Notes: a model not told the origin generated them from the sequence alone. Shown: positions 7,705 through 17,380, counted from the first letter of the stretch. The stretch: 64,000 nt of DNA from Planctomycetaceae bacterium (GCA_021732785.1 JAKFUG010000037.1:1-64000), one strand, 5' to 3'. Translations and numbers: made by a program.

Positions 7705-10491
7705 ATGCGGCAATTTTGGCTGGCGGTGATCGCGGGGGCAGGACTGTGCAGCACGGTCACGGTCGACGCTGCGCCGCCGGTGCATCAATTCCTGGACGCG
7801 TGGTGTGCCCAACCGCGGCCACCGGTCCCACAGCGGGGCGCGCGACCCCGACCTCGCCGACCCGACAACAATGACGAAGTCCGCGGGACCACCGATCCCC
7901 CTGCGGTCAAATCGTTCTGGGAACAAGCCGACACGGTTCTCACCGGCATGAAAGGCCGTCCCGGCAAAGCCCCCGAGGTGAACTACGACGATGGCCGCGT
8001 GGTGGCGATCATCGATAAAGCCGCCGTCGGGCTGTTCTACGAAGAACAGGGCCCCATGCGGTACCTCGCGTTCCACCTGCGGGTGGGCAGCACGCGGAAA
8101 AACCGGCCGTTGTCGTGGCAACGGGAAGAGATTTCCGCCACGCTCGACGGAGTGGTTCACACCATCGACGAAATCAAATCGCCCCTGGTCAACCACGGCT
8201 TTCAACTCGGCAGCGAACACATTCCGTTGCGAAACTGTCAGCCCCCGGCAACGCTCGCCCTGCCCGCTCAGGGGGTGACCGGCACGTGGCTCGTGTTCGG
8301 GAACATCGCCGTCGGGGGGGAATTGCCGAAGGTCACCATCCGGTTGCCCGTCGAAAAAGACACGTTGGAAATCGACGTGGCGGAAGTCCAGCGGGCCTTG
8401 CTGGAACTGCAGGTGGAGCGGATCGGCCCGCGGGGCAGCCTCGCGCTCATCACCATGGGGGGCATGCTCAACACGTACAACGTGTACGGTGTCGCCGGGG
8501 AACTCGATGCGCTGACGGCGCAGAAAATCTCGCGGGCCGTCATTCAATGGACGCCCGCCGCCCCCACCCCTGACGGGCAGTTGCTCAACTGGTTGCAGCA
8601 ATCGGCCCAGTCGGCGGGATCGGGCCGCGCGGTGAATGAAATGCTGCCCACCATCAGCGGCGGGTTGAAAGAACTGCACCTCGTCCAATTGAAAACGGGC
8701 GGCTTCAGCGTGGGCCTGTACCGCGGCCAGACCGGAACCGCGAAAGTGCATCCCTCGGCCGCGGACGCCGTCTCGGCGGCACTCCGCTCGGGACTGCTCA
8801 CGCTTACACGCGATGAACTGCGCGAGCAGATTCAGCGGGGCCATCCGCTGGCCCGTTCGGCCGCACTGCGTCATGGAGCACCGCAACTCGACGTCACGGA
8901 CGTGCCCTTGTTGTTGAAGCTGAGTCGTGATGAAGACCGGATCATTCGCACAGCGGCGTTGCAGGCGCTCGGCGATTTCACCGAGGTCCCCGAGGCCCTG
9001 GCACGCCTGTCGGAAGTGGCACGACAGGACGATGAAACATTGGCTGCCGTGGCGATTGCCGCGGTGATGGACTCCCGGTTCGAAGCCGGGTCCCGCACGA
9101 TCAAGGACTGGCTCACCGTTCCCGAAGTGAAATTGCAAAACCGCGTGCTGAGCGTGCTGGCCGAGCATCCCCGCCCGGAATGGGGCGATTCGCTGTTCTC
9201 CCACGCGCACAGCCCCGATGGTCGCCTGCGTGTGGAAGTCCTGCGGGCGCTGGTGCCCCTCGATCATCCAGGGTTGGTGAGCTTGCTCGAAGAGGCGCTC
9301 AAGAGTCCCGATCAATCGCTGCGGGATTTTGCCTTCCCGATTCTGTCACTGCGAACCGATGAGCGCTGCGAGTTGCTGGCGAGCCGGTATGCGCTGTCTT
9401 CGCTCGATCAGTTTCCGCCCGACTCCGCGATGATGGAGTTCTTCACGCGGACGAAAGATCAACGGGCGCTTCCCGCATTATTGCGACATCTCGACAGCGC
9501 GCCCGATCGCAGCGGACTGATCAATCTCCTCGGTCAAATGGGCGATCATCGCACGGGGGACTACCTCGCCCAACGGTTTCCCAAATTCAAACCGCACGAA
9601 CAATCCGCCATTCTGCATGCGCTGCGCTCCTTGCGGCACGAACAGTTTCCGACGCTCGCCGCCCAGGCGCTCACATCCACCGATGGTTCGCTGCTCTCCG
9701 CCGCCACGAACGGATTGCAGCAGGATGGGAGCAACGCCGCGGTCGATGCGCTGGTGCGCGGATTGGAAAAGCAGACGCAGCCGTATGGGATTTCGATGAT
9801 CTGCAATGCGCTGTCGAGCATCGGCACGCCCGCGGCGCGAACGGCGTTACTCGCACAGCGGGGTTCAAAAGAACTGCCACGCCGCAATGCGGGGCTGCAG
9901 GGATTGCAGAATCTGCAAATGCGGTCGCCGGGGTATGCGTATATCCATCAGGCCCGGGCCCATCGGCTGAATCGACAAGACACGGAAGCGATGGATCTTT
10001 ACACGCTCGCCATTCAAATTGACCCGGAGCTTGCGGACGCGTATTCCGGTCGTGGTGAGTTGAAGTTGAAGTTGGAGAAGTGGGCGGAGGCTTCGGCCGA
10101 TCTCTCCAAAGCCGCGGAATTGGACCCCTACAATGGTCTCGCGTGCAGCGGTTGGGCCATCGCGCTGGTGATGCAGGGCCGCTACGAAGACGGTGTCCGC
10201 ACCGTGGAAGCCGCCCGCGAGCGACTGACCGGCGACGTGAATTACTCGTACAACGCCGCGTGTGTCTATGGCCGATTGGTCGAGGCGACGCTCAAGCAGC
10301 CGGAATCGACCGAACGGGAAACGCGCGTCAAGCAATACCGCCAGCAAGCCCTCGCGGATCTCGCGGCGGCGATCAAACAGAATTTCCGCGACTTCAACTG
10401 GATGCGCGAAGACCCCGATCTCAAGCCGCTGCACGACCTGCCGGAATTCCACGACCTGATCAAAGCCGCGGAAGCCAAACAACCGGAGTGA
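7705..10491 (+). CDS. Secreted HEAT-repeat / TPR protein
   Basis: The 928-residue product has a signal peptide (MRQFWLAVIAGAGLCSTVTV). An N-terminal region of about 300 residues is unrecognised. HEAT-like helical repeats follow from about residue 370 to 720 (for example LLKLSRDEDRIIRTAALQAL). At least two TPR units are at about 740-850 (LYTLAIQIDPELADAYSGRG, ADLSKAAELDPYNGLACSGW). Such repeats are protein-binding scaffolds; no catalytic motif is seen. GTG 7693 is an alternative start four codons upstream. The TGA stop at 10489-10491 coincides with the first bases of a family D palindrome. The partner protein is unknown. Confidence 0.8.
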   Translation: MRQFWLAVIAGAGLCSTVTVDAAPPVHQFLDAWCAQPRPPVPQRGARPRPRRPDNNDEVRGTTDPPAVKSFWEQADTVLTGMKGRPGKAPEVNYDDGRVVAIIDKAAVGLFYEEQGPMRYLAFHLRVGSTRKNRPLSWQREEISATLDGVVHTIDEIKSPLVNHGFQLGSEHIPLRNCQPPATLALPAQGVTGTWLVFGNIAVGGELPKVTIRLPVEKDTLEIDVAEVQRALLELQVERIGPRGSLALITMGGMLNTYNVYGVAGELDALTAQKISRAVIQWTPAAPTPDGQLLNWLQQSAQSAGSGRAVNEMLPTISGGLKELHLVQLKTGGFSVGLYRGQTGTAKVHPSAADAVSAALRSGLLTLTRDELREQIQRGHPLARSAALRHGAPQLDVTDVPLLLKLSRDEDRIIRTAALQALGDFTEVPEALARLSEVARQDDETLAAVAIAAVMDSRFEAGSRTIKDWLTVPEVKLQNRVLSVLAEHPRPEWGDSLFSHAHSPDGRLRVEVLRALVPLDHPGLVSLLEEALKSPDQSLRDFAFPILSLRTDERCELLASRYALSSLDQFPPDSAMMEFFTRTKDQRALPALLRHLDSAPDRSGLINLLGQMGDHRTGDYLAQRFPKFKPHEQSAILHALRSLRHEQFPTLAAQALTSTDGSLLSAATNGLQQDGSNAAVDALVRGLEKQTQPYGISMICNALSSIGTPAARTALLAQRGSKELPRRNAGLQGLQNLQMRSPGYAYIHQARAHRLNRQDTEAMDLYTLAIQIDPELADAYSGRGELKLKLEKWAEASADLSKAAELDPYNGLACSGWAIALVMQGRYEDGVRTVEAARERLTGDVNYSYNAACVYGRLVEATLKQPESTERETRVKQYRQQALADLAAAIKQNFRDFNWMREDPDLKPLHDLPEFHDLIKAAEAKQPE

Positions 10492-10552
10492 GCGGCACGG
10501 CGCTAGCCGCCGGTGTGTTGTGCCTAACCGGCGGCTAGCGCCGTGCCGCTCA
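10489..10552. repeat. Family D inverted repeat, copy 1
   Basis: The arm GAGCGGCACGGCGCTAGCCG plus CCGGT is repeated inverted after ~12 nt. The element starts with the TGA stop codon of the HEAT/TPR gene. A second copy is at 22333-22405. Confidence 0.85.
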
Positions 10553-10602
10553 CGAAGATGCCATAGACATCCTCCTGATCTCTGTAGCGATAAGCCCCCT
10601 TC

Positions 10603-11184
10603 ATGGTCTACCTCAACCGCATCTACACGAAAACCGGCGACGCTGGCGAAACCGCGCTCGGCGATGGCACGCGGGTGATGAAAACGCATCCTCGCATCGC
10701 GGCTTACGGCGGGGTGGATGAACTCAATGCCGTGCTGGGATTCGTCATCGTTCAAGGCGTTCCCGAGGCGATGTCCGGGCTGCTCACGCATATTCAGAAC
10801 GATCTGTTCGATGTCGGGGCGGACCTCTGCCTGCCGGAGTCCGACGCGCCGCCGCCGTATCCCCCATTACGGGTGACCAGCAGCCAGGTGGACCAACTGG
10901 AGCAATGGATCGACCGGTTCAATGAACCGTTAACGCCGCTGCACAGTTTCGTGCTGCCGGGGGGTTCGATGGCCGCGGCGACGCTGCACATCGCGCGCAC
11001 GGTCTGCCGCCGGGTGGAGATCGGCGTGCTGGAACTGGCCGCGACGGAACCGATCAACCCGCAGATCGCGATTTATCTCAACCGGCTCTCGGACCTGCTG
11101 TTCGTGCTGTCGCGCGCGGCCAATCAGAATGGTGCCGGTGACGTGTTATGGATTCCCGGCAAGCACCGCCAGCCGCCGGCTTGA
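10603..11184 (+). CDS. ATP:cob(I)alamin adenosyltransferase, PduO type
   Basis: The 193-residue product transfers adenosyl from ATP to cob(I)alamin, making adenosylcobalamin. It shows the diagnostic N-terminal motif (IYTKTGDAGETALGDGTRVMK, residues 7-27, the ATP-binding segment), GGVDELNAVLGF, and the helical-bundle signatures LPGGSMAAATLHIARTVCRR and IYLNRLSDLLFVLSRAAN. Length matches the family (180-200). Other cobalamin genes are not in the window, so it probably serves salvage or a distant B12 enzyme. It is convergent with the RraA-like gene; a family A palindrome sits between them. PduO-type is preferred over the unrelated CobA/CobO type. Confidence 0.92.
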   Translation: MVYLNRIYTKTGDAGETALGDGTRVMKTHPRIAAYGGVDELNAVLGFVIVQGVPEAMSGLLTHIQNDLFDVGADLCLPESDAPPPYPPLRVTSSQVDQLEQWIDRFNEPLTPLHSFVLPGGSMAAATLHIARTVCRRVEIGVLELAATEPINPQIAIYLNRLSDLLFVLSRAANQNGAGDVLWIPGKHRQPPA

Positions 11185-11237
11185 TCGTTTGGTGATCGAG
11201 CCGGCGACACCAATTCGCGGTGACTTCGCTATTTCTT

Positions 11238-11314
11238 GTGTGCCACTGGCTCTGCCAGTGTCTTCTCTGAATGAACGCATCGCTTCTATTGCGCTGGCAG
11301 AGCCAGTGGCACAC
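11238..11314. repeat. Family A inverted repeat, copy 3
   Basis: Inverted CCACTGGCTCTGCCAGTG arms (one arm has G for A at the inner edge) between the convergent stops of the adenosyltransferase and RraA-like genes. Confidence 0.9.
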
Positions 11315-11345
11315 GACTCGAATTCGTCGTCGCGACGTCAAGGAC

Positions 11346-12074
11346 CTACTTCGTCAGCCGCTTTTCAATGGCCTTGATCTGATCGCCGCAGGCTTTGCGG
11401 GCGTCGTTGAAACCGGCGACTGTGACGCTGGCTTGCTTCAGATAATTCAGCACGATGGCCTCGGCGACGGCGATCTCTTCGCACACCCCGGCGACTTCAC
11501 TGGCGATGGCATGCGGAATCGTGGTGATCCCGTTCAAATCGCCGTGGAGCAAATCGCCGTGGTAAATGGGCATGCCGCCAATCGTGACGGGCACGCCGAC
11601 CGCGAGGATGTGACAGTAACCGTGAGCGGCGATGGTGCCGTTCGTGAATGCCGGAAAATCGAGGGCATCGACCTGGGCGAGATCGCGACCGGCTCCCGAG
11701 GTGATCAGGCCCTTCGCACCGAAGCGCTTGTAGGTGGAACACATGACTTCGCCGAACGTCGCGGAGGCACACGGTTCGTCCAGATCCTGGAACGCGATCA
11801 CCGGCGGTCCGGGCAGCGTGCCGAACGCATCGAGTTGTGCTCCGATGCCACTGTAGGCATCGCCCGAGCGGGGCGGCGACATGCTGCGGAACGTCGACGT
11901 CAGGGCATATCCCACCATCGGAGCCAGCCGCGGGAAGCATGCCTTGATCGAACCGTTCATGTAACCGCGGTTGCGCGGATAGAGGTTCCACAATTCCACG
12001 GCATTGCACACCGTGGGCGAATCGTATTTGGCGAGTTCCGCCAGTTGCGCGGTTGTCAGACCGGGACCAGTCAT
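11346..12074 (-). CDS. RraA-like protein (demethylmenaquinone methyltransferase-like/HMG aldolase fold)
   Basis: The 242-residue product from ATG 12074 has the RraA-fold signature: [14 protein letters not shown] with the conserved Arg-Asp pair, then [20 protein letters not shown] followed by NGITTIP. Members include the RNase E regulator RraA and class II aldolases such as 4-hydroxy-4-methyl-2-oxoglutarate aldolase. At 242 residues it is longer than E. coli RraA (about 160), and RNase E inhibition cannot be assumed. A lyase or aldolase acting on a keto acid is the likelier role, but the substrate is not visible from context. An upstream ATG at 12122 is possible; 12074 has AGGA about ten bases ahead. 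Confidence 0.8.
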   Translation of the reverse strand: MTGPGLTTAQLAELAKYDSPTVCNAVELWNLYPRNRGYMNGSIKACFPRLAPMVGYALTSTFRSMSPPRSGDAYSGIGAQLDAFGTLPGPPVIAFQDLDEPCASATFGEVMCSTYKRFGAKGLITSGAGRDLAQVDALDFPAFTNGTIAAHGYCHILAVGVPVTIGGMPIYHGDLLHGDLNGITTIPHAIASEVAGVCEEIAVAEAIVLNYLKQASVTVAGFNDARKACGDQIKAIEKRLTK

Positions 12075-12190
12075 GAATCCATTCCTGCACGAAAAGAGGG
12101 ACCAGCGGGATCGATTTTCCATCAGTGACCGCGGATGATAAGGGAACAGCGTTCGGTGCGAAAGCGGTTGAGTCAGCAAGGTTCCGGGAC

Positions 12191-12637
12191 ATGGCAGATC
12201 TGGCTAAAGCGTTTCCCAAACTGGCGGAGTTCATCGCCGAGTTTCAGGATCTGGACGATGGGGAACGGCTGCAAACGCTGGTGGAACTCGCCGATGAGTT
12301 ACCGCCCGTGTCTGCGGACCGGGCAGCGGCCCCTTTTCCCACCACGTGTCGCGTGCAGGAATGCCAGACACCCGTTCACATCTGGGTCGATTGGCGGGGT
12401 GACCGCATGCATTTGGAAGCCGATGTGCCGGTCAAATCGCCCACGGTGCGGGGTTTATTGACGGTGGTTGTGTCCAGTCTGGAGGGGGCGACCGCGGCGC
12501 AAGTGCTGTCGCTGCCGGATGATTGGTTGCCGATGCTGGGGTTGGAAGCCGCCCTGGGGATGACACGTCAGCAAGGTTTGCGGGGAGTGATTCGTCGGAT
12601 TAAACAGGAAAGTCACCGCCAGCTTGCCCCGTCGTGA
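12191..12637 (+). CDS. sufE: SufE-family Fe-S cluster assembly protein
   Basis: The 148-residue product accepts persulfide sulfur from a cysteine desulfurase and activates it for Fe-S assembly. The family pattern is clear: [11 protein letters not shown], then the active Cys in [36 protein letters not shown], and [17 protein letters not shown] at the C-terminus. ATG 12191 is chosen; an upstream ATG at 12125 would give a non-homologous 22-residue leader. It is divergent from the RraA-like gene. The natural partner, a cysteine desulfurase, is 8.5 kb away at 21189 rather than in an operon. No sufBCD genes are in the window. Confidence 0.88.
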   Translation: MADLAKAFPKLAEFIAEFQDLDDGERLQTLVELADELPPVSADRAAAPFPTTCRVQECQTPVHIWVDWRGDRMHLEADVPVKSPTVRGLLTVVVSSLEGATAAQVLSLPDDWLPMLGLEAALGMTRQQGLRGVIRRIKQESHRQLAPS

Positions 12638-12948
12638 GCAACTTTGAAGATTTCTGCACGAAGCGGAAAGTCCCTGCTCCCATTTGTCAAAAAACCGGTT
12701 ATTCTAGGGCGATTGGTGCTCTACGACGATAGCCAAGATCGCGTGAGCGGGTTTCGTTGCTTGGTATGTTGTCCTGCCCCCACGCCGTTTCCTACGGGTT
12801 TCGGCCCTTGCCTGAGTCGGTTCCTTCGCTTTTTTTCTGATCAATCCCCGTGAGATTCACGTCGAGTCGCAAGCCTCGACGGTGCGCTGGGATTGTCGAC
12901 TTGCAGGCGGTGGCGTGTGGGACGGTGAATTTGGTGTTGGAGAAGTGG

Positions 12949-13518
12949 ATGAAAATGTTGACCCCCGCGTCGATGGAAGCCAGCCGGCTGTTGCCTTCCA
13001 CAGAATTGCCGGCGTACACCTTCGTGCCCGGGTGCGACACCCCGCATCCGTATCGCGATCCGCGCGGGCATAGCTACCAACGCAAGCATCCCACGCCGCG
13101 GGCGCTCACACCATTCACCTGGGCCGAAAACCGCAGCTATCTGCTTGCGCTCGACTACTTCAACTTTGGTTTCTACTGGGAATCGCACGAAGAGTGGGAA
13201 CGCCTGCTGCGGGCCACCGGAAACGAATGTTTGTCCGGCAAGTTTCTCAAAGGCTTGGTGAAGTTGTCCGCCGCCGGGCAGAAAGTTCGTGAGAACAGCA
13301 TCCACGGTGTCCGTCGACATGCGGCATCAGCGGGCGAAGTCTTCGCGGACATCGCTGCGGAAGTCGGCGAAGAGCACTTCTGCGGGCTCGAATTCACGCT
13401 GCTGCAATTCGCCGCGGACCGGGCCGCCCAGTTGACGTACAAAGAACGCTTCACGAACGGCAACCCCGTTCGCGTTTTCCCATTCGTGATCATGCCGATC
13501 CCGCTGCCTTTGGCATAA
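12949..13518 (+). CDS. DUF309 domain protein
   Basis: The 189-residue product from ATG 12949 (GGAGAAG upstream) carries the DUF309 core: [20 protein letters not shown] followed by [15 protein letters not shown]. The family is a small helical bundle whose conserved E-x-HE-x-WE positions could bind a metal; its function is unknown. The N-terminal ~70 residues ([15 protein letters not shown]) are an extension rich in basic and aromatic residues. In-frame ATG 12955 is also possible. It is convergent with ribokinase. The preceding ~300 nt from 12638 hold no recognisable gene. Confidence 0.75.
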   Translation: MKMLTPASMEASRLLPSTELPAYTFVPGCDTPHPYRDPRGHSYQRKHPTPRALTPFTWAENRSYLLALDYFNFGFYWESHEEWERLLRATGNECLSGKFLKGLVKLSAAGQKVRENSIHGVRRHAASAGEVFADIAAEVGEEHFCGLEFTLLQFAADRAAQLTYKERFTNGNPVRVFPFVIMPIPLPLA

Positions 13519-13627
13519 ACGCGACCGTAACAGACAACCATTGATCAGCCGTTGGGCATTCGCCGATGGCTTTTTTCCAAGCCACCGGATGCGAGCGCGT
13601 TCCGGCTGATGATTGGTTGTCCGTAGC

Positions 13628-13705
13628 GTGTGCCACTGGCCCTGCCAGTGCGATATAAATTGTGTGATCTTTTGAAGATCGACACTGGCAGAGCCAGTGG
13701 CACAC
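13628..13705. repeat. Family A inverted repeat, copy 4
   Basis: Inverted arms around a ~30 nt spacer. The left arm has CCC where other copies have CTC (GGCCCTGCC), so its internal hairpin keeps the stem and changes only the loop. It lies between the convergent DUF309 and ribokinase stops. Confidence 0.9.
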
Positions 13706-13739
13706 CGCCCGAATTCCTCGCCGTAACAAAGCGGCTGGT

Positions 13740-14675
13740 TTACTCTGCAGGCGATAACAGCGTTTCCACTTTCTCGCGCGACGGCATCGCCGGTTGCGCA
13801 CCGAGATGCTGTGCCGCACAAGCCCCGGCCGCGCACGCAAACCGGGCGGCATCGGATAAAGATGCTCCTTCCGCCCACGCCACGGCCAACGCTGCGGTGA
13901 ACGCATCCCCGGCGGCGGTCGTGTCGATGGCATCAATCTCGAACGCCGGGACACAAATCGCCGTTCCACCCGGCTCGTGAATCAGTGCGCCCAGTTTCCC
14001 GAGCTTCAACACAACCGTCCGCGCTCCCATCTGATGCAGCGCCAAAGCGACCGCTTCCGCCGCCGCCCAGGAATCGACCGGCAGCCCCGTCAGTTGCTCC
14101 GCTTCGGACTGGTTGGGGGAAAAAATATCCGCCTGCCAGCACACGGCGGGCAACGGCTCGGCAGGCACCGGGGCGACATCGAATACGCTCCGCACTCCGG
14201 CACGCTGGGCTTGTGCCAAAACCGCTTCAATCGCGGGCAGCGGAATTTCCCCCTGCACGATCACCACATCGGCTTGCCGGATGAGATCGTCCCAATGCTG
14301 CACATCGTCGACGGTGACGCAGCCGTTGGCCCCGGCGATGACCGTGATGCAATTCAAACCCGCGTCATCGACACCAATCCAGGCGACACCGCTCGATTCA
14401 CCGGGCGATGTCCGAACCGAACTCGCATCCACCCCGGCGGTGGCCAACGATTCCCGCAACACCGCCGCAAACGCATCGTCGCCGAGTCGGCCACACATCG
14501 TGACCTGCGCCCCGAGTCGTGCCGCGGCAACCGCTTGATTGGCTCCTTTTCCGCCGGGAATGTACGCCAGGGCGTTGCCGAAGACGGTTTCCCCCGGTTT
14601 CGGAAGTCGCGACACTCGGGCCACGAGGTCCATGTTCATGGAACCGACAACAACAATCCGCGGCGGCGTATCCAT
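13740..14675 (-). CDS. rbsK: Ribokinase (PfkB family)
   Basis: The 311-residue product phosphorylates D-ribose with ATP to ribose-5-phosphate. Seen: VVVGSMNMDLVARVSRLPKP at the N-terminus, the sugar-binding GGKGANQAVAAARLG, and the C-terminal ATP and catalytic motif DTTAAGDAFTAALA with the catalytic Asp. Length is normal (about 305). The next gene on the same strand upstream (14730-15740) is a nucleoside hydrolase, which releases ribose from nucleosides, so the pair fits a salvage pathway. The 55 nt spacing allows co-transcription. No ribose transporter is present nearby. Confidence 0.9.
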   Translation of the reverse strand: MDTPPRIVVVGSMNMDLVARVSRLPKPGETVFGNALAYIPGGKGANQAVAAARLGAQVTMCGRLGDDAFAAVLRESLATAGVDASSVRTSPGESSGVAWIGVDDAGLNCITVIAGANGCVTVDDVQHWDDLIRQADVVIVQGEIPLPAIEAVLAQAQRAGVRSVFDVAPVPAEPLPAVCWQADIFSPNQSEAEQLTGLPVDSWAAAEAVALALHQMGARTVVLKLGKLGALIHEPGGTAICVPAFEIDAIDTTAAGDAFTAALAVAWAEGASLSDAARFACAAGACAAQHLGAQPAMPSREKVETLLSPAE

Positions 14676-14729
14676 GCCTCTGATTCCTCTTTCACGCAGC
14701 AGCCAAGAAACAGCCGTTCCGGCGATGTT

Positions 14730-15740
14730 TTATTTCTGATGCGGCGGTTCGCTGCTGAGTTGTACGAGCGCTTCCAGCACGCGCGGCTTTTGCTCGGCGG
14801 ACAACATCAAATACCGATGTTTACCGTTCTCTTCGGCTTTGAAAGCCGTAAACCCGTCGTCCTCCACGGTGACCGTTCCCGCGGGTGACAGACCAAAATA
14901 ACCACGGTTCGGGAACACGCCGTACAGGACCGAAGTGAGATCCCACGTCGGGCGATCATGCGGCGGCGGCGAATAGAGCGTGTACGCTTCCGCCAACGGA
15001 TGATGCTTCACGTAACCGTAGTCTTGCAGAATGCTTTGATGCGGATAGGGCAGCGCAATCCCGATCTCGAACCCGCTCCACACGATCGGAGTCGGCCAGC
15101 CCGCCACGAGCGCTTTCGCCGAGGGAATGTCTTCCTTCACGTTGTATTCGCGATACCGCTGTTCGTTGCCAATGGCGGTAAATGCCCCAGCCATGATCGA
15201 TAGCACCTTCACTTTCTTCGCTGCGAGTTCCTTCCCGGATAGCGGGCTGATGTCGTCTCCCGGCGTTTCCAGCAACCGCACCAGGTTCGTCGAAAATCCG
15301 ACTTGTGCGATCACCACGGACCCGTCCGGTTGCGATGCGAGCGTCTTCCGCAACAACGTCACCGCATCGGGCGCGTCTTTGCCATCCATGAGTTTGTGCG
15401 GATAGCGCAACGCACCGTTAGCTTGGGCTTCGGCCAGCGGCAGGAACTTGCTGTCCCCCGGCGTTTTGCCGTTCTTCACGACACCAATCGGAACATCGCC
15501 ATGACCGTAGAACGTATTGACGGCATCCACATACGGCCCGGCGAGCCGATGATCTTTCGTCAACGTGACGGCGAGCAACCGGCATTGCTGCCGCGTGTGC
15601 AACGCATGCAGCATCCCCAGCGCGAGCGCATCATCGACATCGTTTCCCATGTCGGTATCAAAGATGATCCCCACCGGTTCCGCCGCCGCGGTGAGAGTTG
15701 CACACAAGGACATGATCAGTGCCCAACACAGATGTCGCAT
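14730..15740 (-). CDS. Secreted nucleoside hydrolase (IUNH family)
   Basis: The 336-residue product from ATG 15740 (GAGGAAG upstream) has a signal peptide (MRHLCWALIMSLCATLTAAA) and then IIFDTDMGNDVDDALAL, the calcium-binding D-x-D-x(3)-DD motif of inosine/uridine-preferring nucleoside hydrolases. Further family landmarks are KVLSIMAGAF and WSGFEIGIALPY. It hydrolyses the N-glycosidic bond of nucleosides to free base and ribose, here probably in the periplasm. The downstream ribokinase would phosphorylate the ribose after uptake. The nucleoside preference cannot be read from sequence. Confidence 0.88.
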   Translation of the reverse strand: MRHLCWALIMSLCATLTAAAEPVGIIFDTDMGNDVDDALALGMLHALHTRQQCRLLAVTLTKDHRLAGPYVDAVNTFYGHGDVPIGVVKNGKTPGDSKFLPLAEAQANGALRYPHKLMDGKDAPDAVTLLRKTLASQPDGSVVIAQVGFSTNLVRLLETPGDDISPLSGKELAAKKVKVLSIMAGAFTAIGNEQRYREYNVKEDIPSAKALVAGWPTPIVWSGFEIGIALPYPHQSILQDYGYVKHHPLAEAYTLYSPPPHDRPTWDLTSVLYGVFPNRGYFGLSPAGTVTVEDDGFTAFKAEENGKHRYLMLSAEQKPRVLEALVQLSSEPPHQK

Positions 15741-15846
15741 CGTTGCTTCCTCGGAAGTGCGTCGTGATGTTTCAATCCGTGATGATATGGCGACGATGAT
15801 CCGAGTGACAAGCCGCATGGGATCATCCGTGTGACACCGGGTGGGT

Positions 15847-16133
15847 CCGGCGTTTGGTGGGGAACATCCGTGAACAATTCCGGACTCCGGAGCCCCAACG
15901 GGGTGAGATTCGATCGCCCAGCCCGAAGGTCTTCCGGAGGGCTGGGTTTGTGATCGCACGGCACATGCAGCCCTGCCGGGGCGTGACTCTTTCCGGACAA
16001 TACCGTCACGCCCCGGTGGGGCTTGGTTTCATGTTCCGATCCGCAACCCAGGGCTCCGCGGGTACGCTGCGCCGCTGGGCTATCGAATCACGCCCCCTTC
16101 GGGGCTGAAGGCCAGCCTTTCCGCGACCACCAG
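15847..16133. repeat. Structured ~280 bp repeat, copy 2
   Basis: Same order of small palindromes as 7308-7593: TCCGGACTCCGGA, CCCCAACGGGG, CCCAGCCCGAAGG...GGGCTGGG, CCCTGCCGGGG and CCCCCTTCGGGG. No matching 18-bp flanking direct repeat is evident here. It lies upstream of the nucleoside hydrolase start and abuts a family A element. Confidence 0.75.
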
Positions 16134-16169
16134 TCACCGGATGCACCATGTGACAACCATCACCCCGCC

Positions 16170-16252
16170 GTGTGCCACTGGCTCTGCCAGTGTCTTTTGA
16201 TTCTGCTGAGTGACGAAATCTAAAGAAGACACTGGCGGAGCCAGTGGCACAC
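16170..16252. repeat. Family A inverted repeat, copy 5
   Basis: Inverted CCACTGGC(T/G)...GCCAGTG arms; the right arm has GGCGGAGCC (one change). It lies 13 nt beyond the stop of the minus-strand DUF1559 variant. Confidence 0.9.
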
Positions 16253-16265
16253 AGAATGAAGTCTA

Positions 16266-17354
16266 TTACCAAGCATCGCCTGGAAGCTGTTCTCCCCCGT
16301 CAACGGTGAGCAATCCCGATAACACGGCGGAATCGATCTTCGTATTGAAGAACCGGACAGCACCGTCGGTCATCAGTACATGGCCGCCGCCAGAATGGCA
16401 ACTGGAGATCAGTCCCCGCGACGTTCCCAGTTTCGGGCCTGGTTGATTCACGCCAATCGTGATCTCATCCTGCGGCAGATCGCGCGGTTCGGACCAGATG
16501 ATTTGCGCCCCGCAGGCTTCGACAATGGCGATGGTATTCGACATTCCATCGGTCACATCTTTGATCGTTCGCGGGCTTCCGTTCGCCCCAAAAAATGTGT
16601 GCGAACCGACCACACCGGCGTACGTCGTGTAATACCGTCCTTGCGAATCACGCGAACGGTAGTTGGCAGGACAAAACAGTTGGTCGATTTTCATTTCAGC
16701 GAATGCCGCATTCGGTGCGGCATCCCACGCCATCGTCACATCATAAGTGTTCCGCAGCGGGGCTTGATCGAGATATGGTAACACTTCGACCCGCCAACTC
16801 CGTGCGATGTCATCCGTCCTCACGACCGACGAAGGAAATACAGCATATTGATCGTGGTAGTTGTGCAACGCCAACGCAATGTGTTTGAGATTGTTGCGGC
16901 ATCGCGTGCGATCAAACACATAGTCGGGATGTCCAAGAGCAGGCATCGACAACCACACTATCGGGATGAAATAAACCAGAAATGTCCTGAGACCTTGGTA
17001 TCTCTGAATCCCATACGACAGCAACCAGGCAAAATGCACACTGCCACTGAACACGGCAATACCCTGAACCATTTCCCATCCGTGAGACCGCAAAACACGT
17101 CTTGTAGCGGCGGCATCGGAGTTCAACTCGGACTGTAGAATCACGCTCAAAATGAGACTGCTGAGAAACGGCGCGATCAGGCAAACAGCCAGACTCGTCG
17201 CACCGATTCCAAGGTCCGTGCGGTTCATCGGTCCGCCTCGAATCGCCTCGCGCACCACCGGGACGAAGAATATCACCGCGACCGGAATCAACACGATCCA
17301 GCTAATCGCGCTCACCCATGCGAACGTCTCTGGATAGGTGTATTCAGGATTCAT
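16266..17354 (-). CDS. DUF1559-type protein with multi-pass membrane N-terminus
   Basis: The 362-residue product from ATG 17354 has about four predicted membrane helices in the first ~150 residues (for example FAWVSAISWIVLIPVAVIFF, LAVCLIAPFLSSLILSVIL, FLVYFIPIVWLSMPAL). Then comes the DUF1559 core without a pilin segment: [69 protein letters not shown]. Ordinary DUF1559 proteins have one N-terminal methylated helix; replacing it with a multi-pass module fixes the domain in the inner membrane. Function unknown. It shares the 3'-adjacent palindrome pattern with its neighbours. Confidence 0.8.
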   Translation of the reverse strand: MNPEYTYPETFAWVSAISWIVLIPVAVIFFVPVVREAIRGGPMNRTDLGIGATSLAVCLIAPFLSSLILSVILQSELNSDAAATRRVLRSHGWEMVQGIAVFSGSVHFAWLLSYGIQRYQGLRTFLVYFIPIVWLSMPALGHPDYVFDRTRCRNNLKHIALALHNYHDQYAVFPSSVVRTDDIARSWRVEVLPYLDQAPLRNTYDVTMAWDAAPNAAFAEMKIDQLFCPANYRSRDSQGRYYTTYAGVVGSHTFFGANGSPRTIKDVTDGMSNTIAIVEACGAQIIWSEPRDLPQDEITIGVNQPGPKLGTSRGLISSCHSGGGHVLMTDGAVRFFNTKIDSAVLSGLLTVDGGEQLPGDAW

Positions 17355-17380
17355 CGGCGGCGCTCCGACATCAGCATATC

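Noticed and set aside
7504-9315. 603-codon minus-strand ORF opposite the HEAT/TPR gene
   Set aside because: It is an Arg/His-rich antisense shadow without motifs; the plus strand has a signal peptide, HEAT and TPR repeats.
7294-16133. Insertion sequence encoding a transposase
   Set aside because: No ORF with transposase motifs lies in either copy of the structured repeat; it is recorded as a non-coding repeat.
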